Below are positions 1-8,407 of a stretch of DNA of 64,000 bases, in pieces. Each line of letters opens with the position of its first letter. Position 1 is the stretch's first letter. The stretch is from Paenibacillus pectinilyticus. Its GTDB lineage: Bacteria > Bacillota > Bacilli > Paenibacillales > NBRC-103111. A program made the position numbers and the translations under genes. The stretch covers positions 1 to 64,000 of the forward strand of contig NZ_LYPC01000020.1 of NCBI RefSeq assembly GCF_001700435.1, read 5' to 3'. The notes below the pieces were generated by a model that was given only the letters and a program-made list of their open reading frames with translations, was not told the DNA's origin and made no database searches.

Positions 1-48
1 ATGTCCCCAGCGCTCTTTGAGCAGCTATATTATCAGCGGGTGGCTTAA
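1..48 (+). CDS. possible C-terminal end of a gene cut by the left edge
   Basis: An open frame runs from base 1 to a TAA stop at 46-48, giving 15 codons. It happens to begin with ATG, but this is most likely the tail of a longer plus-strand gene outside the window. No family can be named from so few residues. The AT-rich hairpin with a T run at 232-268 could end its transcript. Confidence 0.25.
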   Translation: MSPALFEQLYYQRVA

Positions 49-118
49 CTTAGTGACGTCTACTTTCTTGACAGAAGAGCACAGAGGTGCTTATTTGGTT
101 AAAATTACTGCAAAATTA

Positions 119-149
119 GAGAATAAGCAAGCCTAACTTGCTTATTCTC
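119..149 (-). terminator. perfect 13-bp stem-loop downstream of mtnB
   Basis: Bases 119-131 pair perfectly with 137-149 around a 5-base loop. On the minus strand the stem is followed by a short T-rich stretch (TAATTTTG), so it could end the proBSAC-mtnWXB transcript about 155 bases past the mtnB stop. A second, 7-bp stem (287-293 with 301-307) overlaps the mtnB stop codon and may be an earlier processing or stop site. The T run is weak, so terminator function is inferred. Confidence 0.4.
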
Positions 150-231
150 CGTGAAGTAACCCACCATGCAGCGATTTGCAGATAATAAGCACACTCTGTG
201 GTCTTCATCCATCAGATGCACCGATTTAATG

Positions 232-268
232 ATAAATAAGAAAAACTAGCTTGCTTATTTATTTTTTA
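232..268 (+). terminator. AT-rich hairpin with T run
   Basis: A perfect 9-bp stem (232-240 with 254-262) with a 13-base loop is followed by a run of T on the plus strand. It fits a weak rho-independent terminator for the plus-strand gene that ends at base 48. The loop and 3' arm contain the same CTTGCTTATT motif as the hairpin at 119-149. Confidence 0.35.
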
Positions 269-305
269 TATTTAACGCAGATGAGCAAGCTCGACATATG
301 CGAGC

Positions 306-941
306 TTACTTTTGCAACAAATGCAAACGATACACATATTCGAACAAGAACTCGAACGCTTCGAGATGGCGCTTCGCTTCGAACGCATTCGCTCCCCACG
401 CATAGATACCGTGCTTACGTAGCACGATCCCTGGAATACGCGGCACGATCGCGCCTTCGACAAGAGCGGCGATACGCGGAATTTCCGCATAGTTAGGCAG
501 AATAGGAATCTCGATTTGAGCTTCCTCATCCCAAATATTGAACGCTTTGATCAGCTCAACGCCATCAACGGGAATACTCCCGCGCTCCCCATACAGTTCG
601 GAAATAAGATTGTTATAAATCGTATGCACATGGAAAATGGCACCTGCGCCTGTTAAACGATAGATCTCGCTATGGATCAAAGTTTCCGCTGAAGGCTTCA
701 AGCTTGTAGCTTCCGTTGGAACGCCTTTCTCATTAACAAGCAGGAAATCCTCCGGTGTTTGGACGGATTTATCTCTGCCGCTTGATGTGATGGCAAAGGT
801 AAATTCACTCGGCTCAAAGCCGCCTACGCGAATAGACAGGTTACCGCTAGTCGCTGGGAACCATCCGCGCGCTGCAAGATTGGCCTTAATATCACGTAAA
901 TCAGCGAATGCACGCTGTTTTTCTTCTAGTAAAATACTCAT
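306..941 (-). CDS. mtnB: methylthioribulose-1-phosphate dehydratase MtnB
   Basis: Cytosolic enzyme of the methionine salvage pathway that dehydrates 5-methylthioribulose-1-phosphate to 2,3-diketo-5-methylthiopentyl-1-phosphate. The 211-residue product has the class II aldolase/adducin-type fold: an ATSGNLSIR segment near residue 30, the zinc-binding FHVHT motif near residue 103, and a third histidine in RKHGIYAWG near residue 180. Length matches the family. Its start overlaps the mtnX stop by 4 bases (ATGA), so the two are translationally coupled. It is the last gene of the mtnW-mtnX-mtnB run; no mtnD follows on this side, unlike the Bacillus subtilis order. Confidence 0.93.
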   Translation of the reverse strand: MSILLEEKQRAFADLRDIKANLAARGWFPATSGNLSIRVGGFEPSEFTFAITSSGRDKSVQTPEDFLLVNEKGVPTEATSLKPSAETLIHSEIYRLTGAGAIFHVHTIYNNLISELYGERGSIPVDGVELIKAFNIWDEEAQIEIPILPNYAEIPRIAALVEGAIVPRIPGIVLRKHGIYAWGANAFEAKRHLEAFEFLFEYVYRLHLLQK

Positions 942-1600
942 AGGACTGGTTCAGCCTCCAATTGCTTGATGATATCAAAGAAGGTTTCGAATGGGTGATA
1001 CGCATAACCTAGCTGCTCGCATCGCTCGATGAGATGAGATCGGGCAAATATCGTATCGACCAACTTGGCACCTTCGAAATCGGTGATGCTATCTCCGATA
1101 ATAATGCGCTCATACCGCTCAGAATCGTAGGACCGAATGATGCTCGTTTTGCACATGCCGCAATCTGTCTTGCAGTGTTCATCGCAACGATTCGGCCATA
1201 GAATCTCAATAGTTTCGCCTTCAAATGAGCTTGCGTTGCAATAAATATGTTCCTTAGGAATCGGAAAAGATTGAAGCAGCGGATAAATGAAGAAATCAAT
1301 ACCGCCGCTCGTAATCAACAGTGTAATCCCTTGCTCCTTGCAATAGGTGACAAACTCAGCGAAACCGTCGCGGATCACAGCATTATTAATGGCATAATCC
1401 ACGATTTCAGCTTTGCGTGAGGTAGGAAGTAGGGCGAACATAGCCGCAACACCTTCACGAATGGAAATTTGCTGTGTCACGATTTTATCAACAAGATCAT
1501 CCCAGCCTTCGGGTTTGAAATGCTTCATAATCGCAACGATGTTATCGTTAACGGTAATGGTACCGTCAAAGTCACAGAAGATAATGCGTTCCTTACTCAT
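938..1600 (-). CDS. mtnX: 2-hydroxy-3-keto-5-methylthiopentenyl-1-phosphate phosphatase MtnX
   Basis: HAD-superfamily phosphatase (220 residues) that removes phosphate from the enol product of MtnW, giving the acireductone of methionine salvage. The nucleophile motif DFDGT is at residues 10-14, and a GDSITD motif near residue 166 supplies the acidic Mg-binding residues. A Cys-rich stretch near residues 138-150 (CDEHCKTDCGMC) lies in the cap region. The gene overlaps mtnW and mtnB by 4 bases on either side. The MtnW/MtnX pair replaces the single fused enolase-phosphatase MtnC of other bacteria. Confidence 0.93.
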   Translation of the reverse strand: MSKERIIFCDFDGTITVNDNIVAIMKHFKPEGWDDLVDKIVTQQISIREGVAAMFALLPTSRKAEIVDYAINNAVIRDGFAEFVTYCKEQGITLLITSGGIDFFIYPLLQSFPIPKEHIYCNASSFEGETIEILWPNRCDEHCKTDCGMCKTSIIRSYDSERYERIIIGDSITDFEGAKLVDTIFARSHLIERCEQLGYAYHPFETFFDIIKQLEAEPVL

Positions 1601-2871
1601 TCTTTAATCCCCCAAGTATCGATCGCGGATTGCAATTCTGGATGTGTTTGGGCATAGTCGCGCAATGATGTACCTTGTAAAGTGGCGTCAATCGCTTGAC
1701 GGAAAGCTCGTCCACCAGCGATAGTACCCATCGGATGACCGTGAACACCACCGCCCGCATTTACGATAACATCATGTCCGAAGTCACGCAAAATAAGCGG
1801 AACGAGACCTGGGTGTATGCCTGCGGATGGTACAGGGAAGCTCGATGCTAATTTCAATTCTATCTCATCTGGCGCTTGATACGTGTAATCTTTACGTAAA
1901 TCTTGCGTTAAGAGCACATGCTTAATCGCTAAATTCTCTTCTTTCGGCATCACAACGGAGCCGTAGGGAGAAGGGAACAGGACTAAGTCAGCGCCAGCAA
2001 GCCGCATTAGCTTACCCAACAATACGGAAGCAGATATCCCGTAATGCGATGAAGGATACATGGCGCCGGCCATAGCCGGGTGTGCCATTATAGGGATACG
2101 GATTTCAGGATCCGAACTTAACTCATGCAGCACATCGAAACCATAGGCTAATACGTTAAATAACAACGCATTCGCACCCTCCGCGATCGCTTTCTTCGCT
2201 TGCGAAGCTAACTTGGACGTTGGTCCCGTTAAGTTAACGGCATAGAGAAGCTTTTGGCCTGTTTCGCGTGTCGCTTGTTCAGCAGCTTCGAGGCAAATTG
2301 CAATCCGTTTCTCCATCGGCGTTAACGGATTCTCGAATAGAATCTCATCATCCTTGATGAGATCGACACCGCCTGCCGCTTGCAAGTAAAACTGTTCGCG
2401 AAGTGCTGGCAATTCGTAGCCCACGACGGATTTGAAAATACTCATTAACAGCGGGCGATCATGCACGCCAAGTAGGTCACGAACACCTTGCATCCCAAAT
2501 TTCGGGCCAGGGAACCCAGCGAGGAAATCGGAAGAGAAGGCAAGGTCGATCAGTTTGATTTTGCCATCCATCGACAATTTGCCAAATACCGTGACCAACA
2601 GCGCGGGAATATCTCGACTGAAGTTCACATCGGGGTACGCGATCGTAATATCCGCATAGCGGCTCGAAGCTGGCTCACCAGGAGCGGGTTCATGAACCTC
2701 AACGGACACGACCTTGCCCAAGTGCTTCTCCATGGAAGCCTTCTGGGCTTCTGGCAATTCCGTCCAGCTGCCTACAGTCAGACCAACGGCGATGCCTGTG
2801 GCTTTTTTATGGAAATCGGCTTTCTCATCGAAACTCCGATAGGTAGCTAAACAATAAGAACTCTTCGTCAT
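1597..2871 (-). CDS. mtnW: 2,3-diketo-5-methylthiopentyl-1-phosphate enolase MtnW (RuBisCO-like protein)
   Basis: Form IV RuBisCO-like enolase of the methionine salvage pathway. The RuBisCO large-subunit fold is recognisable; GGVDLIKDDE near residue 172 contains the lysine that is carbamylated and the Mg-binding acids, and GGGVHGHPMG near residue 370 matches the phosphate-binding loop. I place the start at the ATG at 2871, because GCAGGTGA sits 9 bases before it; an in-frame ATG at 2880 touches that site and is less likely. The upstream neighbour is proC, 59 bases away with no visible terminator, so mtnWXB is probably co-transcribed with the proline operon. Confidence 0.93.
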   Translation of the reverse strand: MTKSSYCLATYRSFDEKADFHKKATGIAVGLTVGSWTELPEAQKASMEKHLGKVVSVEVHEPAPGEPASSRYADITIAYPDVNFSRDIPALLVTVFGKLSMDGKIKLIDLAFSSDFLAGFPGPKFGMQGVRDLLGVHDRPLLMSIFKSVVGYELPALREQFYLQAAGGVDLIKDDEILFENPLTPMEKRIAICLEAAEQATRETGQKLLYAVNLTGPTSKLASQAKKAIAEGANALLFNVLAYGFDVLHELSSDPEIRIPIMAHPAMAGAMYPSSHYGISASVLLGKLMRLAGADLVLFPSPYGSVVMPKEENLAIKHVLLTQDLRKDYTYQAPDEIELKLASSFPVPSAGIHPGLVPLILRDFGHDVIVNAGGGVHGHPMGTIAGGRAFRQAIDATLQGTSLRDYAQTHPELQSAIDTWGIKE

Positions 2872-2929
2872 GTGGAACATTCACCTGCTTTAACTAGAAT
2901 CAGTGCGTTAATTAGAGTTGGAAAATAAA

Positions 2930-3799
2930 TTAAACCGATTTGCCTACTGGGCTACTCGAGGCAATTTGCTCGCCCATTTCTTTGGCTCGCGCGGCGGAAT
3001 GAAACACGGCTTGTGCCACAGCTTCGCTGAATTGGTAGCGATCCAAGGCTTCAATTGACGCTTGCGTTGCACCGTTAGGCGAGGTAACTTTGCGGCGTAA
3101 TTCCGCTGGATCTTCCTTCGTAATCTTCACCATGTGTGCGGCGCCAAGTACGGTTTGAAGTGTGAGTTGCTTCGCATCTTCTTCGTTAAGACCGCCTTCG
3201 ATTCCCGCTTTGATCATGGCTTCCATGAAATAATACACATAGGCAGGACCGCTTCCGGATACACCAGTAAGAACTTCGAGCTTATCTTCATCAACAATGG
3301 TTACAATCCCTACGGCTTCAAACATTTGGATTGCAAGCTGCTTGAATGTATCATTAACCTTAGAGGAGAAGCTCATTCCTGTAGCGCCTAATCCGATGGT
3401 TGAAGATGTGTTTGGCATTGTGCGAACGATCGGCATATTCGATTGCAATAACTTCTCCGCTTTCTCGATCGATAAGCCAGCAATCACGGAAATAAGTAAC
3501 TGGCCTTCGTTCAGAAGGGGCCTTAGCTCTGCGAATGCGGATTCTACATCCTTTGGCTTCATACAGAGAACGACGACGTCCGCTTCTCGGATAAAAGTAT
3601 CTTTAGTTGCTGGATCTGAGCTTGCTTGCAAGCCGTATTCCGAGCGGAGATAGGCGAGTCTATCTTGATTGGAGCGGTTCATCATATATACGTGCTGCGG
3701 ATTAGCTACTTCTTTCTGAATGAGGCCACGGGCGATGGCTTCGGCCATAGAACCTGCGCCGACAAAGGCAATTTTCGCTTGTGATAAAGCATTAGACAT
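2930..3799 (-). CDS. proC: pyrroline-5-carboxylate reductase ProC
   Basis: Last enzyme of proline synthesis: reduces 1-pyrroline-5-carboxylate with NAD(P)H in the cytosol. The 289-residue protein begins with a Rossmann motif (FVGAGSMAEAIARGL, residues 12-26) and has the C-terminal dimerisation domain with the GSGPAYVYYFMEA signature near residue 182. An AGGAGG site lies 8 bases before the ATG. It sits 28 bases after proA in the proB-proS-proA-proC run under the T-box leader at 8074-8345. Confidence 0.95.
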   Translation of the reverse strand: MSNALSQAKIAFVGAGSMAEAIARGLIQKEVANPQHVYMMNRSNQDRLAYLRSEYGLQASSDPATKDTFIREADVVVLCMKPKDVESAFAELRPLLNEGQLLISVIAGLSIEKAEKLLQSNMPIVRTMPNTSSTIGLGATGMSFSSKVNDTFKQLAIQMFEAVGIVTIVDEDKLEVLTGVSGSGPAYVYYFMEAMIKAGIEGGLNEEDAKQLTLQTVLGAAHMVKITKEDPAELRRKVTSPNGATQASIEALDRYQFSEAVAQAVFHSAARAKEMGEQIASSSPVGKSV

Positions 3800-3827
3800 C
3801 AGATCTTCCTCCTAATTGGAATAGTAA

Positions 3828-5075
3828 CTATTCGCGTATTTGTCCGCTTCCGTAGACGCGGTATTTGGTTGAAGTTAAGGCAGGCAGCCCCATTGGACCA
3901 CGAGCGTGAAGTTTCTGCGTAGAAATACCAATCTCAGCGCCAAAGCCGAACTCAAAACCATCCGTAAAGCGAGTAGACGCGTTATGATAAACGGCAGCAG
4001 CATCCACTTCCTGCAGGAATTTCTCTGCATTGGCAGCATCTTCCGTCACAATACACTCGGAGTGCATCGTGCCATACTCACGGATGTGCGCTAAAGCTTC
4101 ATCCAAATCTTTGACGACTTTTATATTTAAAATATAATCCCCATATTCTGTGCCCCAGGCAGCCTGTTCAGCGACAAGCATGCTTGGAACCAATTCGCGG
4201 GAACGCTCATCGCCTCGCAACTCCACGTGTGCACCTTGGAAAGCTTCTGCAATCGCTGCGAGATGCTGCTCCGCAATCGCCTCATGTACGAGCAAGGTTT
4301 CCATGCTGTTACACACAGAAGGACGCTGCGCTTTTGCATTAATTCCAATGCGAACAGCCATATCGAGCTGTGCACTTTGATCTATAAAAGTATGACATAC
4401 GCCTGCGCCTGTTTCAATGACTGGAACGGAAGCGTTATTGACAACATTTTGAATAAGTGATTGTCCACCACGTGGAATCAGCACATCGATCAGGCCGTTC
4501 AGCTTAAGCATTTCATCCACAGAGCTGCGATCCGCACTAACGATTAATTGCAGGGCATCGGCAGGGAGGGCGGAGCGCTCCAAAGCTGTATGTAGGACCT
4601 CAACAATTTTCTCATTGGAAAATAGGGCTGAAGAACCGCCACGCAGCACAACAGCGTTGCCGGTTTTGAGACATAAGCCTGCGGCATCGACCGTTACGTT
4701 CGGTCTTGCTTCATAAATAATACCGATGACGCCTAACGGAACACGAATTTTACGAATGCGCAGACCGTTTGGACGGTCAAATGACTCTAGCGTATCCCCA
4801 ATTGGATCTGGCAGCTCAGCAATTTGACGAAGACCTTCGGCTATGGCGGCAATACGAGACTCGTTTAAGGCTAATCGATCGAGAAGGGAAGCACTTGTGC
4901 CAAGCTCTTTACCCTTTTGCAAATCTTTCGCGTTCGCTGCAATAATCGCTTGCTGTTCGGTAATTAAGGCATCCGCCATAAGAAGCAGGGCCTCGTTCTT
5001 CTGTTCGGTTGTGAGATTGCCCATTAATTGAGCGGCATGTTTGGCTAGCTTGGATTTACGAATAACTTCACTCAT
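3828..5075 (-). CDS. proA: glutamate-5-semialdehyde dehydrogenase ProA
   Basis: Second enzyme of proline synthesis: NADPH-dependent reduction of glutamyl-5-phosphate to glutamate-5-semialdehyde. It is an aldehyde-dehydrogenase-superfamily protein of 415 residues; the catalytic cysteine is in QRPSVCNSMETLL. The start at 5075 is supported by AGGAGG 7 bases upstream. An in-frame ATG 33 bases further upstream would overlap the proS 3' end and has no ribosome binding site. Only 11 bases separate it from proS. Confidence 0.95.
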   Translation of the reverse strand: MSEVIRKSKLAKHAAQLMGNLTTEQKNEALLLMADALITEQQAIIAANAKDLQKGKELGTSASLLDRLALNESRIAAIAEGLRQIAELPDPIGDTLESFDRPNGLRIRKIRVPLGVIGIIYEARPNVTVDAAGLCLKTGNAVVLRGGSSALFSNEKIVEVLHTALERSALPADALQLIVSADRSSVDEMLKLNGLIDVLIPRGGQSLIQNVVNNASVPVIETGAGVCHTFIDQSAQLDMAVRIGINAKAQRPSVCNSMETLLVHEAIAEQHLAAIAEAFQGAHVELRGDERSRELVPSMLVAEQAAWGTEYGDYILNIKVVKDLDEALAHIREYGTMHSECIVTEDAANAEKFLQEVDAAAVYHNASTRFTDGFEFGFGAEIGISTQKLHARGPMGLPALTSTKYRVYGSGQIRE

Positions 5076-5086
5076 GGAAAGACCTC

Positions 5087-6793
5087 CTAGTTGAATAAAG
5101 ATTGGCAATGCGCTAACAATTGTTCAACGTTCATTTCATAAAGATCACCGTTATGGCGCTCTTTGCATTCGACGATGCGTTCGCTCGTTTTTTTGCCAAC
5201 AGTTAGTCGGAGAGGGAAGCCAAGCAAATCAGCATCATTAAATTTCACGCCTGGGCGTTCTTCGCGATCATCCCAAAGGACGGAGAAGCCTGCACGGGTT
5301 AAGGTGTGATAAATCTCTTCAGACAAGGCCATTTGCGCCTCATCGCCAACTTGAACTGTCAAGAGATGAACAGAGTAAGGGGCGATAGCTGCGGGCCAAA
5401 TAATGCCCTTCTCATCGTGATGCTGCTCGATAACGGCCGCCAGTACACGTGAAACACCAATGCCATAGCAGCCCATGATCATCGGCTCGGAGAGCCCGTT
5501 CTCATCACTGAAGGTAGCACCAAGTGATTCACTGTATGTAGTGCCAAGCTTGAAGACATGACCGACTTCGATCCCTTTGGCAAAAGCGAGTTCATGTCCA
5601 CAGTGGATGCAGCTTTCGCCTAGACCCACATTTCGAACGTCCACATAGGTGATGTCGCCTAGATCGCGCGAGACGTCTACGTGCTGAAGATGATAATCAG
5701 CTTCGTTTGCGCCAATAACAGCGTTCCGCAAGCCTTGAATGGACGTGTCAGCGATCAACGTAACATTTGTAAGGCCAATAGGACCAATAAATCCAGCTAC
5801 GGACCCTATAGCAGTAATGTCCGCTTCAGAAAGCATTGTAACTTCTTGTACGCCAAGCACGTGGTTAAGCTTGATTTCATTGATCTCGAGATCTCCTCGG
5901 ACTAACACAATGACAGGTTTACCGTCTGCTAGTACGGCGAGCGACTTAATCATTTGCTTTGTATCCATGTGAAGAAATTGACTTAGTTGCTTGATGCTTG
6001 TGACACCTGGTGTGTGGATTTTGGTTGGTTGTAGAGTTGTCGCCACATCACTAGGAGATGCTAATTCGTTGGAGATACGTCCAACCGCTTTCTCCATATT
6101 AGCTGCATACTGGCAGGCAGGACAATGAACGATCGTATCCTCACCGACTTCTGCTAATGCCATGAATTCATGGGTATCTGTTCCGCCAATCGCGCCTGAA
6201 TCTGCTTCAACGGCACGGAATTGTAAGCCGCAACGGGTGAAAATATTGACATAAGCATCGTACATCGCTTGATAGCTGGCATCGAGGCCGCTCTTAGAAC
6301 GATCGAAGGAATAAGCATCCTTCATTAGGAACTCTCGTCCTCGCAAAAGTCCAAATCGAGGTCTGCGTTCATCGCGATATTTCGTTTGAATTTGATATAG
6401 GGTGACTGGCAGCTTCTTATAGGAATGAATTTCATCTTTGACGAGCGTCGTGATGACTTCTTCGTGTGTAGCGCCAAGGGCAAACTCACGACCATGTCGG
6501 TCTTCCAGCCGCATAAGCTCTGGCCCGTAGACATCCCAGCGGCCGGAAGCTTTCCATAATTCGGCAGGATGGAGAGCCGGCATGAGCATTTCCTGCGCGC
6601 CAGCACGATCCATTTCTTCCCGTACAATCGTTTGGATATGTTGGAGGGCCTTGAGACCCAATGGTAAGTAGGAATATATACCGCTGGAAAGCTGACGGAT
6701 CAGTCCTGCACGCAGCATGAGTCTGTGACTGGCGGCTTCGGCATCTCCTGGCACATCCCGTAAGGTTGGATTTAATAGTCGTTGTTGTCTCAT
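5087..6793 (-). CDS. proS: prolyl-tRNA synthetase ProS
   Basis: Class II aminoacyl-tRNA synthetase that charges tRNA-Pro. The 568-residue protein has the bacterial layout: catalytic core with motif 1/2 region (residues 1-220, including RDERRPRFGLLRGREF), an inserted editing domain (about 230-400), motif 3 (GCYGIGVSRVLAAVIEQ) and a C-terminal anticodon-binding domain (about 470-568). Its position inside the proline synthesis operon, under a T-box leader, lets charging and synthesis of proline respond together to uncharged tRNA-Pro. Confidence 0.95.
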   Translation of the reverse strand: MRQQRLLNPTLRDVPGDAEAASHRLMLRAGLIRQLSSGIYSYLPLGLKALQHIQTIVREEMDRAGAQEMLMPALHPAELWKASGRWDVYGPELMRLEDRHGREFALGATHEEVITTLVKDEIHSYKKLPVTLYQIQTKYRDERRPRFGLLRGREFLMKDAYSFDRSKSGLDASYQAMYDAYVNIFTRCGLQFRAVEADSGAIGGTDTHEFMALAEVGEDTIVHCPACQYAANMEKAVGRISNELASPSDVATTLQPTKIHTPGVTSIKQLSQFLHMDTKQMIKSLAVLADGKPVIVLVRGDLEINEIKLNHVLGVQEVTMLSEADITAIGSVAGFIGPIGLTNVTLIADTSIQGLRNAVIGANEADYHLQHVDVSRDLGDITYVDVRNVGLGESCIHCGHELAFAKGIEVGHVFKLGTTYSESLGATFSDENGLSEPMIMGCYGIGVSRVLAAVIEQHHDEKGIIWPAAIAPYSVHLLTVQVGDEAQMALSEEIYHTLTRAGFSVLWDDREERPGVKFNDADLLGFPLRLTVGKKTSERIVECKERHNGDLYEMNVEQLLAHCQSLFN

Positions 6794-6819
6794 TGTTGGG
6801 AAATCCTCACTTTCCTATG

Positions 6820-7920
6820 TTAAGTCAAAGGCACCCATTCATCGCGGTGGATCACTTCGATGCGTGAGACCTCGACACGCTTCTGGACTTCATCGGTTGA
6901 GAGACCTGCTGCGGCTTGCACTTGCCAAGCCGCATAATTGACGACGCCGCGGCCAAGCAGCGTGCCTTCCGTGCATATCACCTCGACGACGTCGCCGGGG
7001 TGGAAGTCGCCGACAGCTCCCGTGATACCAGCAGGGAGCAGGCTCTTGCCGCCGTTGATTAGGGCCGCCTTGGCGCCTTGATCAACGATGATTTGCCCTT
7101 GGGGCAGCGAGTGGAAGCCGACCCATTGCTTCTTGACCGGCAGATTGTTCAGCGCCGTGTCAAAATATGTGCCCTTGCCGGTGCCGTTCACGGCAAGCTG
7201 TAAATCTCCGGGCTCCAGCACGCGCCCGATGAAGACTGGCACGCCCCCGCGCATCGAGATGCGGGCGGCCTCGACCTTGGAGCGCATGCCGCCGGTGCCG
7301 ACCGCGCTCCCTGATCCCCCAGCGAAGCTGAACAGCTCATCGCTGATCGCATCTACGCGATCGATGCGCTGCGCGTTCGCATTCTTACGTGGATCGTCCG
7401 TGTACAGGCCGTCCATGTCGGTAATGATGATCAATTTGTGCGACTTGACCAAATTACCCACGAGTGCCGACAAGGTATCGTTGTCGCCGAATTTCAATTC
7501 ATCGACCGAGACGGTGTCATTCTCGTTAATGATTGGCACGACGCCGCGCTGCAGCAGCTCGTCAATCGTCATCATCGCGTTCTGGACGCGCTTGCGGTTC
7601 GAGAAGTCGTACCGGGTCAGCAGAATTTGCGCCACGCTCACGCCGTGGGATGCAAATGCTTCGTGGTACGCCTGCATTAAGAGCGCTTGGCCGACGGCTG
7701 CGGCGGCCTGTTTCTCATGCAGCACCTTGGGCCGTGTGCGGTAGCCAAGGGAAGTGAAGCCTGCGGCTACCGCGCCTGAGGTCACGAGCAGCACTTGGTT
7801 GCCTTCTTGCTGCAAGCGCGCCAGCTCCGACGCGAAGAAACGTAGTTTATCCGGATTAAGGCCGCCCGTATCTGAAGTTAAAGAGGAGCTGCCGATTTTG
7901 ACGACGATTCGCTGAGTCAT
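6820..7920 (-). CDS. proB: glutamate 5-kinase ProB
   Basis: First, committed enzyme of proline synthesis; phosphorylates glutamate to glutamyl-5-phosphate. The 366-residue protein has an amino-acid-kinase domain (VKIGSSSLT at residues 8-16; GGMRSKVEAA near 215) and a C-terminal PUA domain (about 275-360). In related enzymes the kinase domain is feedback-inhibited by proline. First gene of the operon after the T-box leader; about 150 untranslated bases separate the leader terminator from the start. The gene is visibly richer in G/C third positions than its neighbours. Confidence 0.95.
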   Translation of the reverse strand: MTQRIVVKIGSSSLTSDTGGLNPDKLRFFASELARLQQEGNQVLLVTSGAVAAGFTSLGYRTRPKVLHEKQAAAAVGQALLMQAYHEAFASHGVSVAQILLTRYDFSNRKRVQNAMMTIDELLQRGVVPIINENDTVSVDELKFGDNDTLSALVGNLVKSHKLIIITDMDGLYTDDPRKNANAQRIDRVDAISDELFSFAGGSGSAVGTGGMRSKVEAARISMRGGVPVFIGRVLEPGDLQLAVNGTGKGTYFDTALNNLPVKKQWVGFHSLPQGQIIVDQGAKAALINGGKSLLPAGITGAVGDFHPGDVVEVICTEGTLLGRGVVNYAAWQVQAAAGLSTDEVQKRVEVSRIEVIHRDEWVPLT

Positions 7921-8073
7921 ACCGATCCCATCCTTTGATTTTACGAATTATGTATGAGAAAACCTATATCGCGGCCATTCGAGGATGAGCGACCCTGTTT
8001 TGATGTAGGTTTTATCGCCAAATAGAAAGATGTTTTCGAGAACCGAAAACATACACTTTCTATTGTGGTAAAC

Positions 8074-8345
8074 AAAAAAGACTCCCGTCCTTATTACATA
8101 AGGACGAAAGTCTGTTGCTTCCGCGGTACCACCTTAGATTAGCGCATGTCAAATACAAAGCGCTCAACTCTAGATTCCCTCTGTAACAGTAGGGCACTGT
8201 TCAACTCATCGTTGACGGTTCAGGGGCGGGTTCGGATTCGGTTCACGGCAAGCTCTCTCAGTCAGTGGAGCTTACTCCCTGGTTACGTGCGGCACGTATC
8301 GTACTATTCCCATCATAACGTTGCTGTTTGTAATTTTGATTCTAT
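8074..8345 (-). promoter_or_regulatory. T-box leader, probably tRNA-Pro-responsive
   Basis: On the minus strand a Stem I-like region (GGGAATAGTA near 8307, AGAGAGC near 8255) leads to the T-box sequence AAGGTGGTACCGCGG (8121-8135). A terminator follows: a strong stem (about 8081-8113) and six T (8074-8079). This order is diagnostic of a T-box antiterminator. A GAACCCGCC stretch at 8225-8233 would offer a CCC or CCG proline codon as specifier, which fits the downstream proB-proS-proA-proC genes. The exact specifier was not proven by folding. Confidence 0.88.
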
Positions 8346-8347
8346 CT

Positions 8348-8377
8348 AGAATAGCATGGTACGCAAGTTTTTGTAAA
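8348..8377 (-). promoter_or_regulatory. SigA-type promoter for the proline T-box operon
   Basis: Minus-strand TTTACA (8372-8377), an 18-base spacer and TATTCT (8348-8353) preceded by TGC (extended -10). It lies just upstream of the T-box RNA and just downstream of mtnE, so the proline block can be transcribed independently of mtnE. Confidence 0.5.
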
Positions 8378-8407
8378 GGTGTAATAGCCTTGTCTAATAA
8401 GGTCCAA

